From JACVRM01 sp963839815 (lineage in GTDB: Bacteria > Actinomycetota > Thermoleophilia > Gaiellales > Gaiellaceae): 64,000 bases of DNA. Position 1 is the stretch's first letter. Every line of letters begins with the position of its first letter. Shown one piece after another: positions 8,351-18,899 of this stretch. The notes below the pieces were generated by a model. That model saw only the letters and a list, made by a program, of their open reading frames with translations. It made no database searches and was not told the DNA's origin. The DNA lies in NCBI GenBank assembly GCA_963839815.1, contig CAWIWF010000003.1:62001-126000 (forward strand), in the 5' to 3' direction. A program made the position numbers and the translations under genes.

Positions 8351-9568
8351 CTACGAGCCGGATGCAGGCGCGAGCCGACCAGACGCCCCGGTCGCCTCGC
8401 GCAGGCGTGCAGCCAGCTCGTCCGTCAGCTGCCCGCGGCGCAGGCGCCAGCGCCAGTTGCCGTCCGCCCTCCCCGGCACGTTCATGCGCGCCTCGCTGCC
8501 GAGGCCGAGCAGATCTTGCGCCGGCAGCACGGCCAGCGCGGGCCTCGACGCGAGCGCGAGCTCGACGAGCGACCACGCCGGCTCGCGCGGGTCGAGCCCG
8601 GTTCGCTCCTGCTCGCGCTTCGGCAAGGCGCGAAACCAGCCGGCGGTCGTGTCGTTGTCGTGTGTGCCCGTGTAGACCACCTGCTGCTCGCGGTGGTTCT
8701 CGGGCCGGTGGGGATTGTCGGCGCCGCCGCCGAAGGCCCAGTGCAGGATCGCCATCCCCGGCAGGTCGAGGTCGTCGCGCAACCGGTGCACCGGCTCGGT
8801 GATCAGCCCGAGGTCCTCCGCGATCACGGGCAGCTCCCCCAGCTCCTCGCGTACGCGCAGCAGCAGCTCGCGGCCGGGTGCCCGCCGCCAGCGCCCGCTC
8901 CGCGCCGTCTTGCGTCCCTCCGGCACCGCCCAGTAGGCCACGAAGGCGCGGAAGTGGTCGATCCGCGTCAGGTCGACGAGCTCGAAGGTGCGCCGGAATC
9001 GCTCCACCCACCAGCGGTAAGCCGTTGCTCGGTGTGCGCGCCAGTCGTACAGCGGATTGCCCCAGAGCTGGCCGTCGCGCGAGTAGTCGTCCGGCGGCAC
9101 GCCCGCGACCACGCCCGGCTGGAAGAGCTCGGGGTGGAGGGCATGGTCGGCGCCGCCTGGAGCGACGTAGATGGGCAGGTCGCCGATCAGCCGAACCCCG
9201 CGCGTGCGGGCGTAGCGCCGCAGCGCCGTCCACTCCCGCTCGAACCGGACCTGGTCGGCGATGGCGCCCGGGCCGGCGAACGCCCCCCAGTCGCCGGACC
9301 AGAACGGGTGACGGGCCACGAAGTCCTCGATCTCCTCGGCGGAGAGGGGTGCCCGCGGCGCAGCCAGGAACCCGCGCCAGGCCGCGAACGCGGAGCTGGC
9401 CACGTACGGCGAGCGGAAGTCGTCGGGGGGGCCGAGCGGCAGGACCTGCCACCAGCTCTGCCCAGCAGCGGCGAGCCAGTCGACGAACCGGAACGCCTCG
9501 TCACCGAGCCTGCCGCCCGGCAGAGAGGTGGGGTGGAGCAGGACGCCGCTCGACCGAGGTAGCTTCAC
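8351..9568 (-). CDS. malQ: 4-alpha-glucanotransferase (amylomaltase)
   Basis: A GH77 enzyme that transfers alpha-1,4-glucan segments between maltodextrins. The protein begins KLPRSSGVLLHPTSLPGG, the canonical GH77 N-terminus, which fixes the GTG start at 9568; the in-frame extension upstream would overlap glgE. Catalytic motifs are LTRIDHFRAF (nucleophile Asp near residue 204), VIAEDLG (acid/base Glu near 249) and YTGTHDNDTTAGW. At about 405 residues it is shorter than the usual 500; the reduction falls between SPYVASSAFA and the IYVAPGGADH block. It is divergent from glgE with only 39 nt between starts, so the promoters overlap. It would remodel the chains produced by the neighbouring GlgE/GlgX enzymes. 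Confidence 0.9.
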   Translation of the reverse strand: MKLPRSSGVLLHPTSLPGGRLGDEAFRFVDWLAAAGQSWWQVLPLGPPDDFRSPYVASSAFAAWRGFLAAPRAPLSAEEIEDFVARHPFWSGDWGAFAGPGAIADQVRFEREWTALRRYARTRGVRLIGDLPIYVAPGGADHALHPELFQPGVVAGVPPDDYSRDGQLWGNPLYDWRAHRATAYRWWVERFRRTFELVDLTRIDHFRAFVAYWAVPEGRKTARSGRWRRAPGRELLLRVREELGELPVIAEDLGLITEPVHRLRDDLDLPGMAILHWAFGGGADNPHRPENHREQQVVYTGTHDNDTTAGWFRALPKREQERTGLDPREPAWSLVELALASRPALAVLPAQDLLGLGSEARMNVPGRADGNWRWRLRRGQLTDELAARLREATGASGRLAPASGS

Positions 9569-9607
9569 CCGTTTAGTTTGGCGTCTCCACCGGAAACGAC
9601 CGCCACT

Positions 9608-11419
9608 ATGCCCCCGTCCCGCAGCAAGCGGCCTCCGTCGCGCATCCAGATCCAGGACGTCGCTCCTGTCGTCGACTGTGGGCGCTATCCGGCCAAGCGC
9701 ACGGTGGGCGACCGTGTGAGCGTCTCGGCGCGAGTCTTCCGCGACGGCCACGAGACGTTGGGAGCCGCGGTCCGCTGGAAGGGGCCGGGCGACGCCCGCT
9801 GGCAGGAGGCGCCCCTCGAGCACGTCGGCAACGACTCATGGGAGGGAGGGTTCGCCGTCGACCGGCCCGGGCGTTGGACGTTCGGCATCGAGGCGTGGGT
9901 CGACCGGGTGGCGTCGTGGCAGGTCGAGATCCGGCGCAAGTCCGACGCCGGTCAGGCCGACCTCGAGAGCGAGCTCGCCGAGGGTGCGGCGCTCCTCGGA
10001 CGCGAGAGCGTCACGGTCGAGGAGGGTCTCACGGCCAAGGCCGGCGACCGGAGCGAGAAGACACGCTCGGCCACGCTCGAGCTCGATGTCGACCGGGAGC
10101 TGGCGCGCTTCGGCGCCTGGTACGAGCTCTTCCCGCGCTCGTGGGGCGGCTTCGCCGGGGTCGAGCAGGTGCTTCCCGAGCTCGCCGAGCTGGGCTTCGA
10201 TGTCGTCTACCTGCCGCCGATCCACCCGATCGGCGTCACCAACCGCAAGGGCCGCAACAACACCGCGACCGCCAAGCCCGGCGACGTCGGCAGCCCGTGG
10301 GCGATCGGCGGCGCCGAGGGGGGCCACACCGCCATCCACCCCGACCTCGGGACGGAAGCGGACTTCACGCGGCTGGTGGCGCGCGGCCGTGAGCTCGGCG
10401 TCGAGATCTGCCTCGACTTCGCCATCCAGTGCTCGCCCGACCACCCCTGGCTCGCCGAGCATCCCGAGTGGTTCCACCGCCGCCCGGACGGCACGCTCAA
10501 GTACGCAGAGAACCCGCCCAAGCGCTACCAAGACATCTACAACGTCAACTTCGACAGCGAGGACTGGCGCGGGCTCTGGGACGCCCTCCTCGCCTCCTTA
10601 CTGCACTGGGTTCGGCTCGGCGTCCGCGCCTTCCGCGTCGACAACCCGCATACGAAGCCGGTGGCGTTCTGGGAGTGGGCGCTCGCCGAGGTGCGCAAGG
10701 AGGATCCTGACGTGATCTTCCTCTCGGAGGCGTTCACCCGGCCGGCGATGATGACCACGCTCGGCAAGGCGGGCTTCAGCCAGTCCTACACCTACTTCAC
10801 GTGGAAGAACACGCGCTGGGAGCTCCAGGACTTCCTGGCCCAGATCGTGCCGTGGGCCGACTTCTACCGGCCGAACTTCTTCGTCAACACGCCGGACATC
10901 CTCCACGAGTACCTCCAGCTCGGCGGGCGGCCGGCGTTCGAGGCGCGGCTGGTGCTGGCGGCGACGCTCTCGCCCTCGTACGGGATCTACTCCGGCTTCG
11001 AAGCCTTCGAGAACGTCCCCGTGCGGGCAGGCAGCGAGGAGTACGTCGACTCGGAGAAGTACGAGGTCAAGGAGCGGGCGCTCGACGGTCCGCTGCTGCC
11101 GCTCGTCCGCCGGCTGAACGAGGTGCGGCGCGAGAACCCCGCGCTCCAGCGCTTCGAGAACGTGGAGGTGCTCGACACCGAGAGCGAGTACCTGTTCGCG
11201 TTCGCCAGGCGCTGGGAGGCGAACATGGTGCTCGTGGTCGTCAACGTCGATCCGTTCACCGCGCGCGACGGGCTCTGCGTGGTGCCGGCGCATCTGGGGC
11301 TGCCGCCGGCGTTCGCGGGGGAGGAGCTGCTGACCGGCGCCGCGTTCCGGTGGGGGATCGGCCGCAACTTCGTCCGGCTCGAGCCGGGCCAGAGCCACGT
11401 CGTGAGGGTCGGGCGGTGA
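9608..11419 (+). CDS. glgE: Alpha-1,4-glucan:maltose-1-phosphate maltosyltransferase
   Basis: A 603-residue GH13_3 enzyme that elongates alpha-1,4-glucan with maltose-1-phosphate. An N-terminal beta domain (VDCGRYPAKRTVGD) precedes the catalytic barrel. Diagnostic segments are WYELFPRSWGGF, PPIHPIGVTNRKGRNN, FRVDNPHTKP (nucleophile Asp near residue 344) and FLSEAFTRP (acid Glu near 374); the NPHTKP block is typical of GlgE rather than amylases. I chose the ATG at 9608 over an in-frame TTG at 9578 because the latter lies in the promoter shared with malQ. It is the first gene of the trehalose-to-glucan pathway here; treS and the maltokinase follow and supply its substrate. Confidence 0.92.
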   Translation: MPPSRSKRPPSRIQIQDVAPVVDCGRYPAKRTVGDRVSVSARVFRDGHETLGAAVRWKGPGDARWQEAPLEHVGNDSWEGGFAVDRPGRWTFGIEAWVDRVASWQVEIRRKSDAGQADLESELAEGAALLGRESVTVEEGLTAKAGDRSEKTRSATLELDVDRELARFGAWYELFPRSWGGFAGVEQVLPELAELGFDVVYLPPIHPIGVTNRKGRNNTATAKPGDVGSPWAIGGAEGGHTAIHPDLGTEADFTRLVARGRELGVEICLDFAIQCSPDHPWLAEHPEWFHRRPDGTLKYAENPPKRYQDIYNVNFDSEDWRGLWDALLASLLHWVRLGVRAFRVDNPHTKPVAFWEWALAEVRKEDPDVIFLSEAFTRPAMMTTLGKAGFSQSYTYFTWKNTRWELQDFLAQIVPWADFYRPNFFVNTPDILHEYLQLGGRPAFEARLVLAATLSPSYGIYSGFEAFENVPVRAGSEEYVDSEKYEVKERALDGPLLPLVRRLNEVRRENPALQRFENVEVLDTESEYLFAFARRWEANMVLVVVNVDPFTARDGLCVVPAHLGLPPAFAGEELLTGAAFRWGIGRNFVRLEPGQSHVVRVGR

Positions 11420-11498
11420 CGGCCGCGGTGCGGCGTGACGCCCGTCGTACCAGGGACTGTCCGTGTAGAGAGGGCGGCGCGAGGCCCGAAGGCTTCCT

Positions 11499-11519
11499 TC
11501 ACATGGACTGTCCATGTGA
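11499..11519. promoter_or_regulatory. 10-bp-arm palindrome upstream of treS
   Basis: Arms TCACATGGAC and GTCCATGTGA surround a single T, inside the 115-bp glgE-treS gap. A related GGGACTGTCCGTGTAG lies 46 bp upstream. It ends 15 nt before the treS GTG, so it could be an operator or an attenuating hairpin; the sequence does not decide. Confidence 0.45.
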
Positions 11520-11534
11520 CGGGGGTGTGACGGC

Positions 11535-13238
11535 GTGACCGTGGCGCCCGAGCGCGCCGGCGACGCTGCCGCGGCCGAGCATCCGGTGACGCAGTGGTTC
11601 GAGTCCGACCCGCTGTGGTTCAAGCGCGCCGTCTTCTACGAGATCCACATCCGCGGTTTCTTCGACTCGAACGACGACGGCTCCGGCGACCTGCGCGGCA
11701 TCCAGGAAAAACTCGACTACCTGCAGTGGCTCGGCGTCGACTGCATCTGGCTGCTGCCGATGTACGCCTCGCCGCTGCGCGACGGCGGCTACGACATCGC
11801 CGACTTCTACTCGATCCACCCCGACTACGGCTCCGTCGACGACTTCCATGCGCTGGTCGAGGCCGCCCACGAGCGCGGCATCCGCATCATCGCCGACCTG
11901 GTCGTCAACCACACGTCCTCCGACCATCCGTGGTTTCAGGAGTCGCGCTCGTCACCCGACAGCCCCAAGCGCGACTGGTACGTCTGGTCGGAGACGGACG
12001 AGCGCTACCCGGACGCACGCATCATCTTCGTCGACACGGAGCCCTCGAACTGGACGTGGGACCCGATCGCCGGCGCCTACTACTGGCACCGCTTCTTCTC
12101 GCATCAGCCCGACCTCAACTACGACAACCCCGAGGTGCAGGACGCGATGCTGGCAGCGCTGCGTTTCTGGCTCGACCTCGGCATCGACGGCTTCCGCCTC
12201 GACGCCGTTCCCTACCTGTACGAGCGCGACGGCACCAACTGCGAGAACCTGCCCGAGACACACGCCTTCCTGAAGCGCTTGCGCTCCGAGATCGAGGAGC
12301 GCTACCCGGACCGGGTGCTGCTCGCGGAGGCGAATCAGTGGCCCGAGGACGTGGTCGAGTACTTCGGCGACGGCGACGAGTGCCACATGGCCTTCCACTT
12401 TCCGGTCATGCCGCGCATGTTCATGTCGCTCCGGCGCGAGGACGCGACGCCGATCTACGAGATCCTCGGCCGGACGCCGGCGATCCCCGAGAACGCGCAG
12501 TGGGGCCTCTTCCTCCGCAACCACGACGAGCTGACGCTCGAGATGGTCACCGACGAGGAGCGCGACTACATGTACTCGGAGTACGCGAAGGACCCGCGCA
12601 TGAAGCTCAACCTCGGCATCCGCCGCCGTCTCGCGCCGCTGCTCGACAACGGGCGCGACGAGATGGAGCTGATGCACGCGATCCTGTTCTCGCTCCCTGG
12701 TTCACCCGTCCTCTACTACGGGGACGAGATCGGCATGGGCGACAACGTCTTCCTCGGCGACCGCGACGGCGTCCGCACGCCGATGCAGTGGACGGGCGAC
12801 CGCAACGGCGGCTTCTCGCGCGCCGACTTCGCCCAGCTCTACCTGCCGACGCTGATGGACCCGGTCTGGGGCTACCAGGCCTGCAACGTCGAGGCGCAGC
12901 TGCGCACGCCCACGTCGTTCCTGCGCTGGCTGCACCGGTTCATCTCGCTGCGCAAGGGCCATCCGGTGTTCGGGCTCGGCTCCTACGAGGCACTGCCGAG
13001 CGACAACCCGCGCATCTTTGCCCACGTCCGCTCGTACGACGACGACACCGTCCTCTGCGTCCACAATCTCGCCCGCTCGGCCCAGCCCGTGCAGCTCGAC
13101 CTCTCGAGGTACGAGGGTAGGGTCCCCGAGGAGATGTTCGGGCGAACGCGCTTCCCCGCCATCGGCGAGCTGCCCTATCTGCTCACGCTCGCGCCGCGCG
13201 GCTTCTTCTGGTTCGACCTGCGAGAGCCCGAGACGTGA
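11535..13238 (+). CDS. treS: Trehalose synthase (maltose alpha-D-glucosyltransferase)
   Basis: A 567-residue GH13_16 enzyme that interconverts trehalose and maltose. The N-terminus AVFYEIHIRGFFDSNDDGSG is the classical TreS opening. Catalytic features are GFRLDAVPYLY (nucleophile Asp near residue 223), LLAEANQWPED (Glu near 265) and FLRNHDELTLEM. The C-terminal beta domain (VHNLARSAQPVQLDL to APRGFFWFDL) is complete. In many actinobacteria TreS is fused to, or complexed with, maltokinase; here the maltokinase is a separate gene that overlaps the stop by 4 nt (GTGA), so co-translation and complex formation are likely. Maltose made by TreS becomes maltose-1-phosphate for GlgE. Confidence 0.93.
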   Translation: MTVAPERAGDAAAAEHPVTQWFESDPLWFKRAVFYEIHIRGFFDSNDDGSGDLRGIQEKLDYLQWLGVDCIWLLPMYASPLRDGGYDIADFYSIHPDYGSVDDFHALVEAAHERGIRIIADLVVNHTSSDHPWFQESRSSPDSPKRDWYVWSETDERYPDARIIFVDTEPSNWTWDPIAGAYYWHRFFSHQPDLNYDNPEVQDAMLAALRFWLDLGIDGFRLDAVPYLYERDGTNCENLPETHAFLKRLRSEIEERYPDRVLLAEANQWPEDVVEYFGDGDECHMAFHFPVMPRMFMSLRREDATPIYEILGRTPAIPENAQWGLFLRNHDELTLEMVTDEERDYMYSEYAKDPRMKLNLGIRRRLAPLLDNGRDEMELMHAILFSLPGSPVLYYGDEIGMGDNVFLGDRDGVRTPMQWTGDRNGGFSRADFAQLYLPTLMDPVWGYQACNVEAQLRTPTSFLRWLHRFISLRKGHPVFGLGSYEALPSDNPRIFAHVRSYDDDTVLCVHNLARSAQPVQLDLSRYEGRVPEEMFGRTRFPAIGELPYLLTLAPRGFFWFDLREPET

Positions 13239-14635
13239 TCGGCGAGCGCATCCGGGCCGGCGACCTCGACCTGCTGGGCGAGCGCCGGCTGATCGACTTC
13301 GTCCAGGGGCGCCGCTGGTTCGGCCAGAAGACGGAGGAGGTCACGCACGCGAACGTCGTCGACACGGCGGTGCTGCGCCGGGAGATCCCGATGCTGGTGG
13401 CGGCGATCACCGAGATCCGCTTCCAGCCCGGCACGCACGAGCTCTACCAGCTGCTGCTCGGCTTCCGTCCGGAGCACGACGGCTGGCAGGAGGAGGTGAT
13501 CGGCGACTCGGACGGCGCCCGCGCCTACGACGCGCTTGCGGACGCGGAGCTGGCGCGTGGGCTCGTCGAGCTGATGCGCGCCGGAGCCGCCGTGGAGGCG
13601 GGAGAGGGCGCCATCGAGTTCCACACGGTCGAGGGTGTGCCGATCCCCGAGGACCTCGGCGAGTTCCGCCGGCTCGGCGCCGAGCAGTCCAACACGTCGG
13701 TCGTGTTCGGCGAGCGCACGATCTTCAAGGCCTACCGCCGGCTCGAGGCGGGGGTGAACCCCGAGCTGGAGCTGCTCCGCTTCCTCACCGAGCGGGGGTT
13801 CTCCAACATTCCGGCCCTGCACGGCTGGTACGACTACGTCGGCCGCCCGCTCACAGCCACTCTCGGCGTCCTGCAGGCGTTCGTGCCGGGGGCGCGGGAC
13901 GGCTGGGAGCTGGCGCTCGAGTCGATGGGGGCCGACCCGGAGGGGTTCCTCGCCCGCTTGCGGCGTCTCGGCGAGGTCACGGGCGCGATGCACACGGCGC
14001 TCGCCTCGGACGCCGGCGACCCGTCGTTTGCGCCCGAGGAGCCGAGCACGGAGGCGCTGCCGCTGCTCGTCGCCACCGTCGACGAGGAGATCGAGGAGCT
14101 CTTCCTCGATCTGCCGGAGGTGGACGTGGTCGAGCCGGTGGCCGGGCGCGGCGAGGAGATTCGAGAGCGCCTGCGGCTGATCTCGCAGCTGGGGCCGGTC
14201 GGCCGGGTCATCCGCCACCACGGCGACTACCACCTGGGGCAGGTGCTCTGGAACGGGTCGGACTGGATCGTGCTCGACTTCGAGGGTGAGCCCGCCCGCT
14301 CGGTGCCCGAGCGCCGGCGCAAGCGCTCGCCGCTGCGCGATGTAGCCGGCATGCTGCGCTCGTTCGCCTACGCCGCCTCGGCCACCGAGCTCTCGGGCGC
14401 GAGCACGCCGCCGCCCGACTGGGAGGAGCGCGCACGCGAGGAGTTCCTGGCCGGCTACTTCGAGACGGTCGACCGCACACTGGTGCCCTCCGGCCGCGAC
14501 GCCGTGCGCCGTCTGCTCGCCCTGTTCGAGCTGGAGAAGGCGGTCTACGAGCTCCGCTACGAGCTCAACCACAGGCCCGACTGGTTGCGGATCCCGGTCG
14601 CCGGCATCCAGCGGCTGCTCGAGGCGCCGCTGTGA
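13235..14635 (+). CDS. mak: Maltokinase (maltose-1-phosphate forming)
   Basis: A 466-residue aminoglycoside-phosphotransferase-fold kinase of the Pep2/Mak family. It starts with the family N-terminal cap (RRLIDFVQGRRWFGQK). The catalytic loop RHHGDYHLGQVLW (about residue 329) and the metal-binding DFEGEPARS are both present. It phosphorylates maltose at C1 with ATP, linking TreS to GlgE. The GTG start lies inside the treS stop. The stop is followed by a 333-bp gap holding repeat copy B before glgB. Confidence 0.9.
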   Translation: MIGERIRAGDLDLLGERRLIDFVQGRRWFGQKTEEVTHANVVDTAVLRREIPMLVAAITEIRFQPGTHELYQLLLGFRPEHDGWQEEVIGDSDGARAYDALADAELARGLVELMRAGAAVEAGEGAIEFHTVEGVPIPEDLGEFRRLGAEQSNTSVVFGERTIFKAYRRLEAGVNPELELLRFLTERGFSNIPALHGWYDYVGRPLTATLGVLQAFVPGARDGWELALESMGADPEGFLARLRRLGEVTGAMHTALASDAGDPSFAPEEPSTEALPLLVATVDEEIEELFLDLPEVDVVEPVAGRGEEIRERLRLISQLGPVGRVIRHHGDYHLGQVLWNGSDWIVLDFEGEPARSVPERRRKRSPLRDVAGMLRSFAYAASATELSGASTPPPDWEERAREEFLAGYFETVDRTLVPSGRDAVRRLLALFELEKAVYELRYELNHRPDWLRIPVAGIQRLLEAPL

Positions 14636-14728
14636 TCTCCTCGCCGCCGGTCAGGCGGCCCCCGGTGGTGCTTCGAGTAGCCGCGGCCGGGCCGCCCGCA
14701 GCAGCGCCCGCATCGCCTCTCCCCGCCA

Positions 14729-14850
14729 GACATGTCCCGCCCGGACATGCCTCCGCCGGCCACTGCCGTGAGCCGTACCCCTCCCTCCCCAGGGGAGAGA
14801 CTGCCTCCACCTCCCGCCCGGGCTCGACGGTACCCCTCAAACGGTGACGG
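14729..14850 (+). repeat. Interspersed repeat, copy B
   Basis: Occupies most of the 333-bp mak-glgB gap. A CATGTCC/GGACATG inverted pair (14731-14749) precedes the shared core CCTCCCCAGGGGAG, CTGCCTCCACCTCCCGCCCG and GCTCGACGGTACCC. Its GTGTCTGTG tail is degenerate. Apart from the repeat and the glgB ribosome binding site I see nothing in this gap. Confidence 0.75.
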
Positions 14851-14968
14851 CGCTGGAACGGATCCGTGCCGGATGTGTGCCGGTTCGGCGCGCGCGGCGT
14901 GCCGGCCACGGCGATGGGCGGGGCGGAGGGTCGGCCGCCGCCTGCGCCGGTCGAGCCGGAGGACGGGC

Positions 14969-17183
<2,215 letters not shown>

Positions 17184-17219
17184 CGCCGCGGGCCGAGGAT
17201 TCGTCCGCCGGGCCGAGGG

Positions 17220-17225
17220 TAGGCT
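17220..17225 (+). promoter_or_regulatory. -10 element of treZ
   Basis: TAGGCT ends 7 nt before the TTG at 17233. It supports that unusual start codon as a leaderless start and suggests treZ-glgX can be transcribed independently of glgB. Confidence 0.5.
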
Positions 17226-17232
17226 CCACCCC

Positions 17233-18899
17233 TTGTCGCAGGCACAGGTCACGCGCGTAAGGCGGCCCTTCGGGGCCGTTCCGCTGCAGGGGGGAGTGGA
17301 GTTCCGGGTCTGGGCGCCGGCGGCGGCCGCTGTCGGCGTGCGCCTGCCGGGCGGCGACCGGCCGCTCGAGCGCGCGGGCGACGGCGTCTGGGAAGGCATG
17401 CTCGACGCGGAGCCCGGTGACGACTACCGCTTCGTCCTCGACGGCGGCGAGGCCTGGCCGGATCCCTGCTCGCGCTGGCAGCCCGAGGGCGTGCGCGGCG
17501 CCTCCCGGGTGCTCGATCTCACGGCCTTCACCTGGACGGATGCCGACTGGACGGGGCTCGTGCTCGAGGAGCTCGTGCTCTACGAGCTGCACGTCGGCAC
17601 CTTCTCCGAGGCGGGCACGTTCGACGGCGTCATCCCGTATCTGGCCGGGCTGCGCGAGCTCGGCGTCACCGCCGTCGAGCTGATGCCGGTCGGAACCTTT
17701 CCCGGCGAGCGCGGCTGGGGGTACGACGGGCTCTTCACCTCTGCGCCGCACGAGGCATACGGCGGCCCGGCCGGGCTCCTGCGCCTGGTCGACGCCGCGC
17801 ACGCCCACGGGCTCGGTGTCTTCCTGGACGTGGTCTACAACCACGTCGGGCCCGGCTCCGAGGCACTCGCGGCCTTCGGGCCCTACTTCACGGACCGGTA
17901 CGAGACGTTCTGGGGCGCGGCCATGAATTACGACGGCGACGGCTCCGAGGGCGTGCGCGAGTGGGCGATCCAGAACGCCTGCATGTGGGTGCGCGACTAC
18001 CACGTCGACGGTCTCCGGCTCGACGCGACGCACGCGATCTTCGACGAGGGGCCCCGGCACGTGATCGCCGAGCTCGCCGAGCGCGTCCGGGCCGAGCGAC
18101 CCAGTTTTGACTCGGAGTCGGCACAGACACGCGCGGATCTCTCTGATACCCCTTCACCGGGGTTCGCGGGTCCCCCCAACCCAGGGCGGGGGGCCGTCGC
18201 CACGCAGGCCCGCGCTCGTCGTCGCCGAGTACGGGCCCGAGGATCCGCGGCCGGTGGAGGAGTGGGGGTGCGACGCCCAGTGGGGCGACGCGCTCCACCA
18301 CGAGCTGCACGTGCTGCTCACGGGCGAGCGGGACGGCTATTACGCCGAGTACGGCTCGGGCGAGGGGCTCGTGCGCCAGCTGCAGCGGCGGCCGCCCGAG
18401 CGCTGGGTCGTCTGCACCCAGAACCACGATCAGGTCGGCAACCGGGCGCTCGGCGACCGTCCCGGCGGCCGGGGAGCTGCGCCTGCGCGCGCTCGTCACC
18501 CTCTTCGCGCCGCAGCTGCCGCTGCTCTTCATGGGCGAGGAGTACGGCGAGCGCCGTCCCTTCCAGTTCTTCTCCGATCACATCGACCCGGCGATCGCGG
18601 AGGCGACCCGCGAGGGCCGCCGGCGCGAGTTCGCAGCGTTCACGGCCTTCTCCGGCGACGAGGTGCCGGATCCGCAGGACCCCGAGACGTTCCGCCGCTC
18701 GAGGCTCTCCCACGGGGGCGACGACGAGCTGCGCGAGCTCTACCGCGAGCTGCTCGCCCTGCGCCGCGAGCTGCCGCCCGAGATCGAGGCGGAGTGGGAC
18801 GAGGCGGCGCGGACGCTGACCGCGCGTCGCGGTGCCGTCACGCTGGTGGCGGACTTCGGTCGCACGCACGCCGAGCTCCGCCGGGAACGGCCGTCATGA
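17233..18899 (+). pseudogene. treZ: Malto-oligosyltrehalose trehalohydrolase, disrupted by a 109-bp repeat and a frameshift
   Basis: The 5' part encodes the TreZ N-terminal beta domain (GGVEFRVWAPAAAAVGVRLP) and barrel up to GLRLDATHAIFDEGPRHVIAEL, including the nucleophile Asp near residue 264. After RAERP (18102) the sequence departs from the family for 109 bp and resumes at 18212 in the next frame with ALVVAEYGPEDPRP, the acid/base Glu region, then CTQNHDQVGNRALGD. A second frame change near 18468-18475 leads to ELRLRALVTLFAPQLPLLFMGEEYG and the normal end at 18899. TreZ releases trehalose from maltooligosyltrehalose made by TreY. As written, no full-length enzyme can be made; the insertion is real repeat DNA, whereas the second shift may be a sequence error (one extra G). 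The glgX start overlaps the stop (ATGA). Confidence 0.85.
18103..18211 (-). repeat. Interspersed repeat, copy F, inserted in treZ
   Basis: 109 bp flanked by CCC on each side (18100-18102 and 18209-18211). On the minus strand it contains CCCCCGCCCTGGGT, then a GAGAGA and the tail CGCGCGTGTCTGTGCCG, all shared with copy E at 62855-62940. Length 109 is not a multiple of three, which explains the frame change. No ORF. Confidence 0.8.

Noticed and set aside
9578..9607. TTG at 9578 as glgE start
   Set aside because: It lies within the 39-nt divergent promoter region; the ATG at 9608 precedes the conserved N-terminus closely.
13175..14572. Antisense ORF of 465 codons across treS/mak
   Set aside because: A shadow of the mak gene; no ribosome binding site, no recognisable domain, and low-complexity composition.
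17233..18899. Intein, group II intron or IS element in treZ
   Set aside because: The 109-bp insert has no ORF and none of the structural features of introns or IS ends; it matches an intergenic repeat instead.
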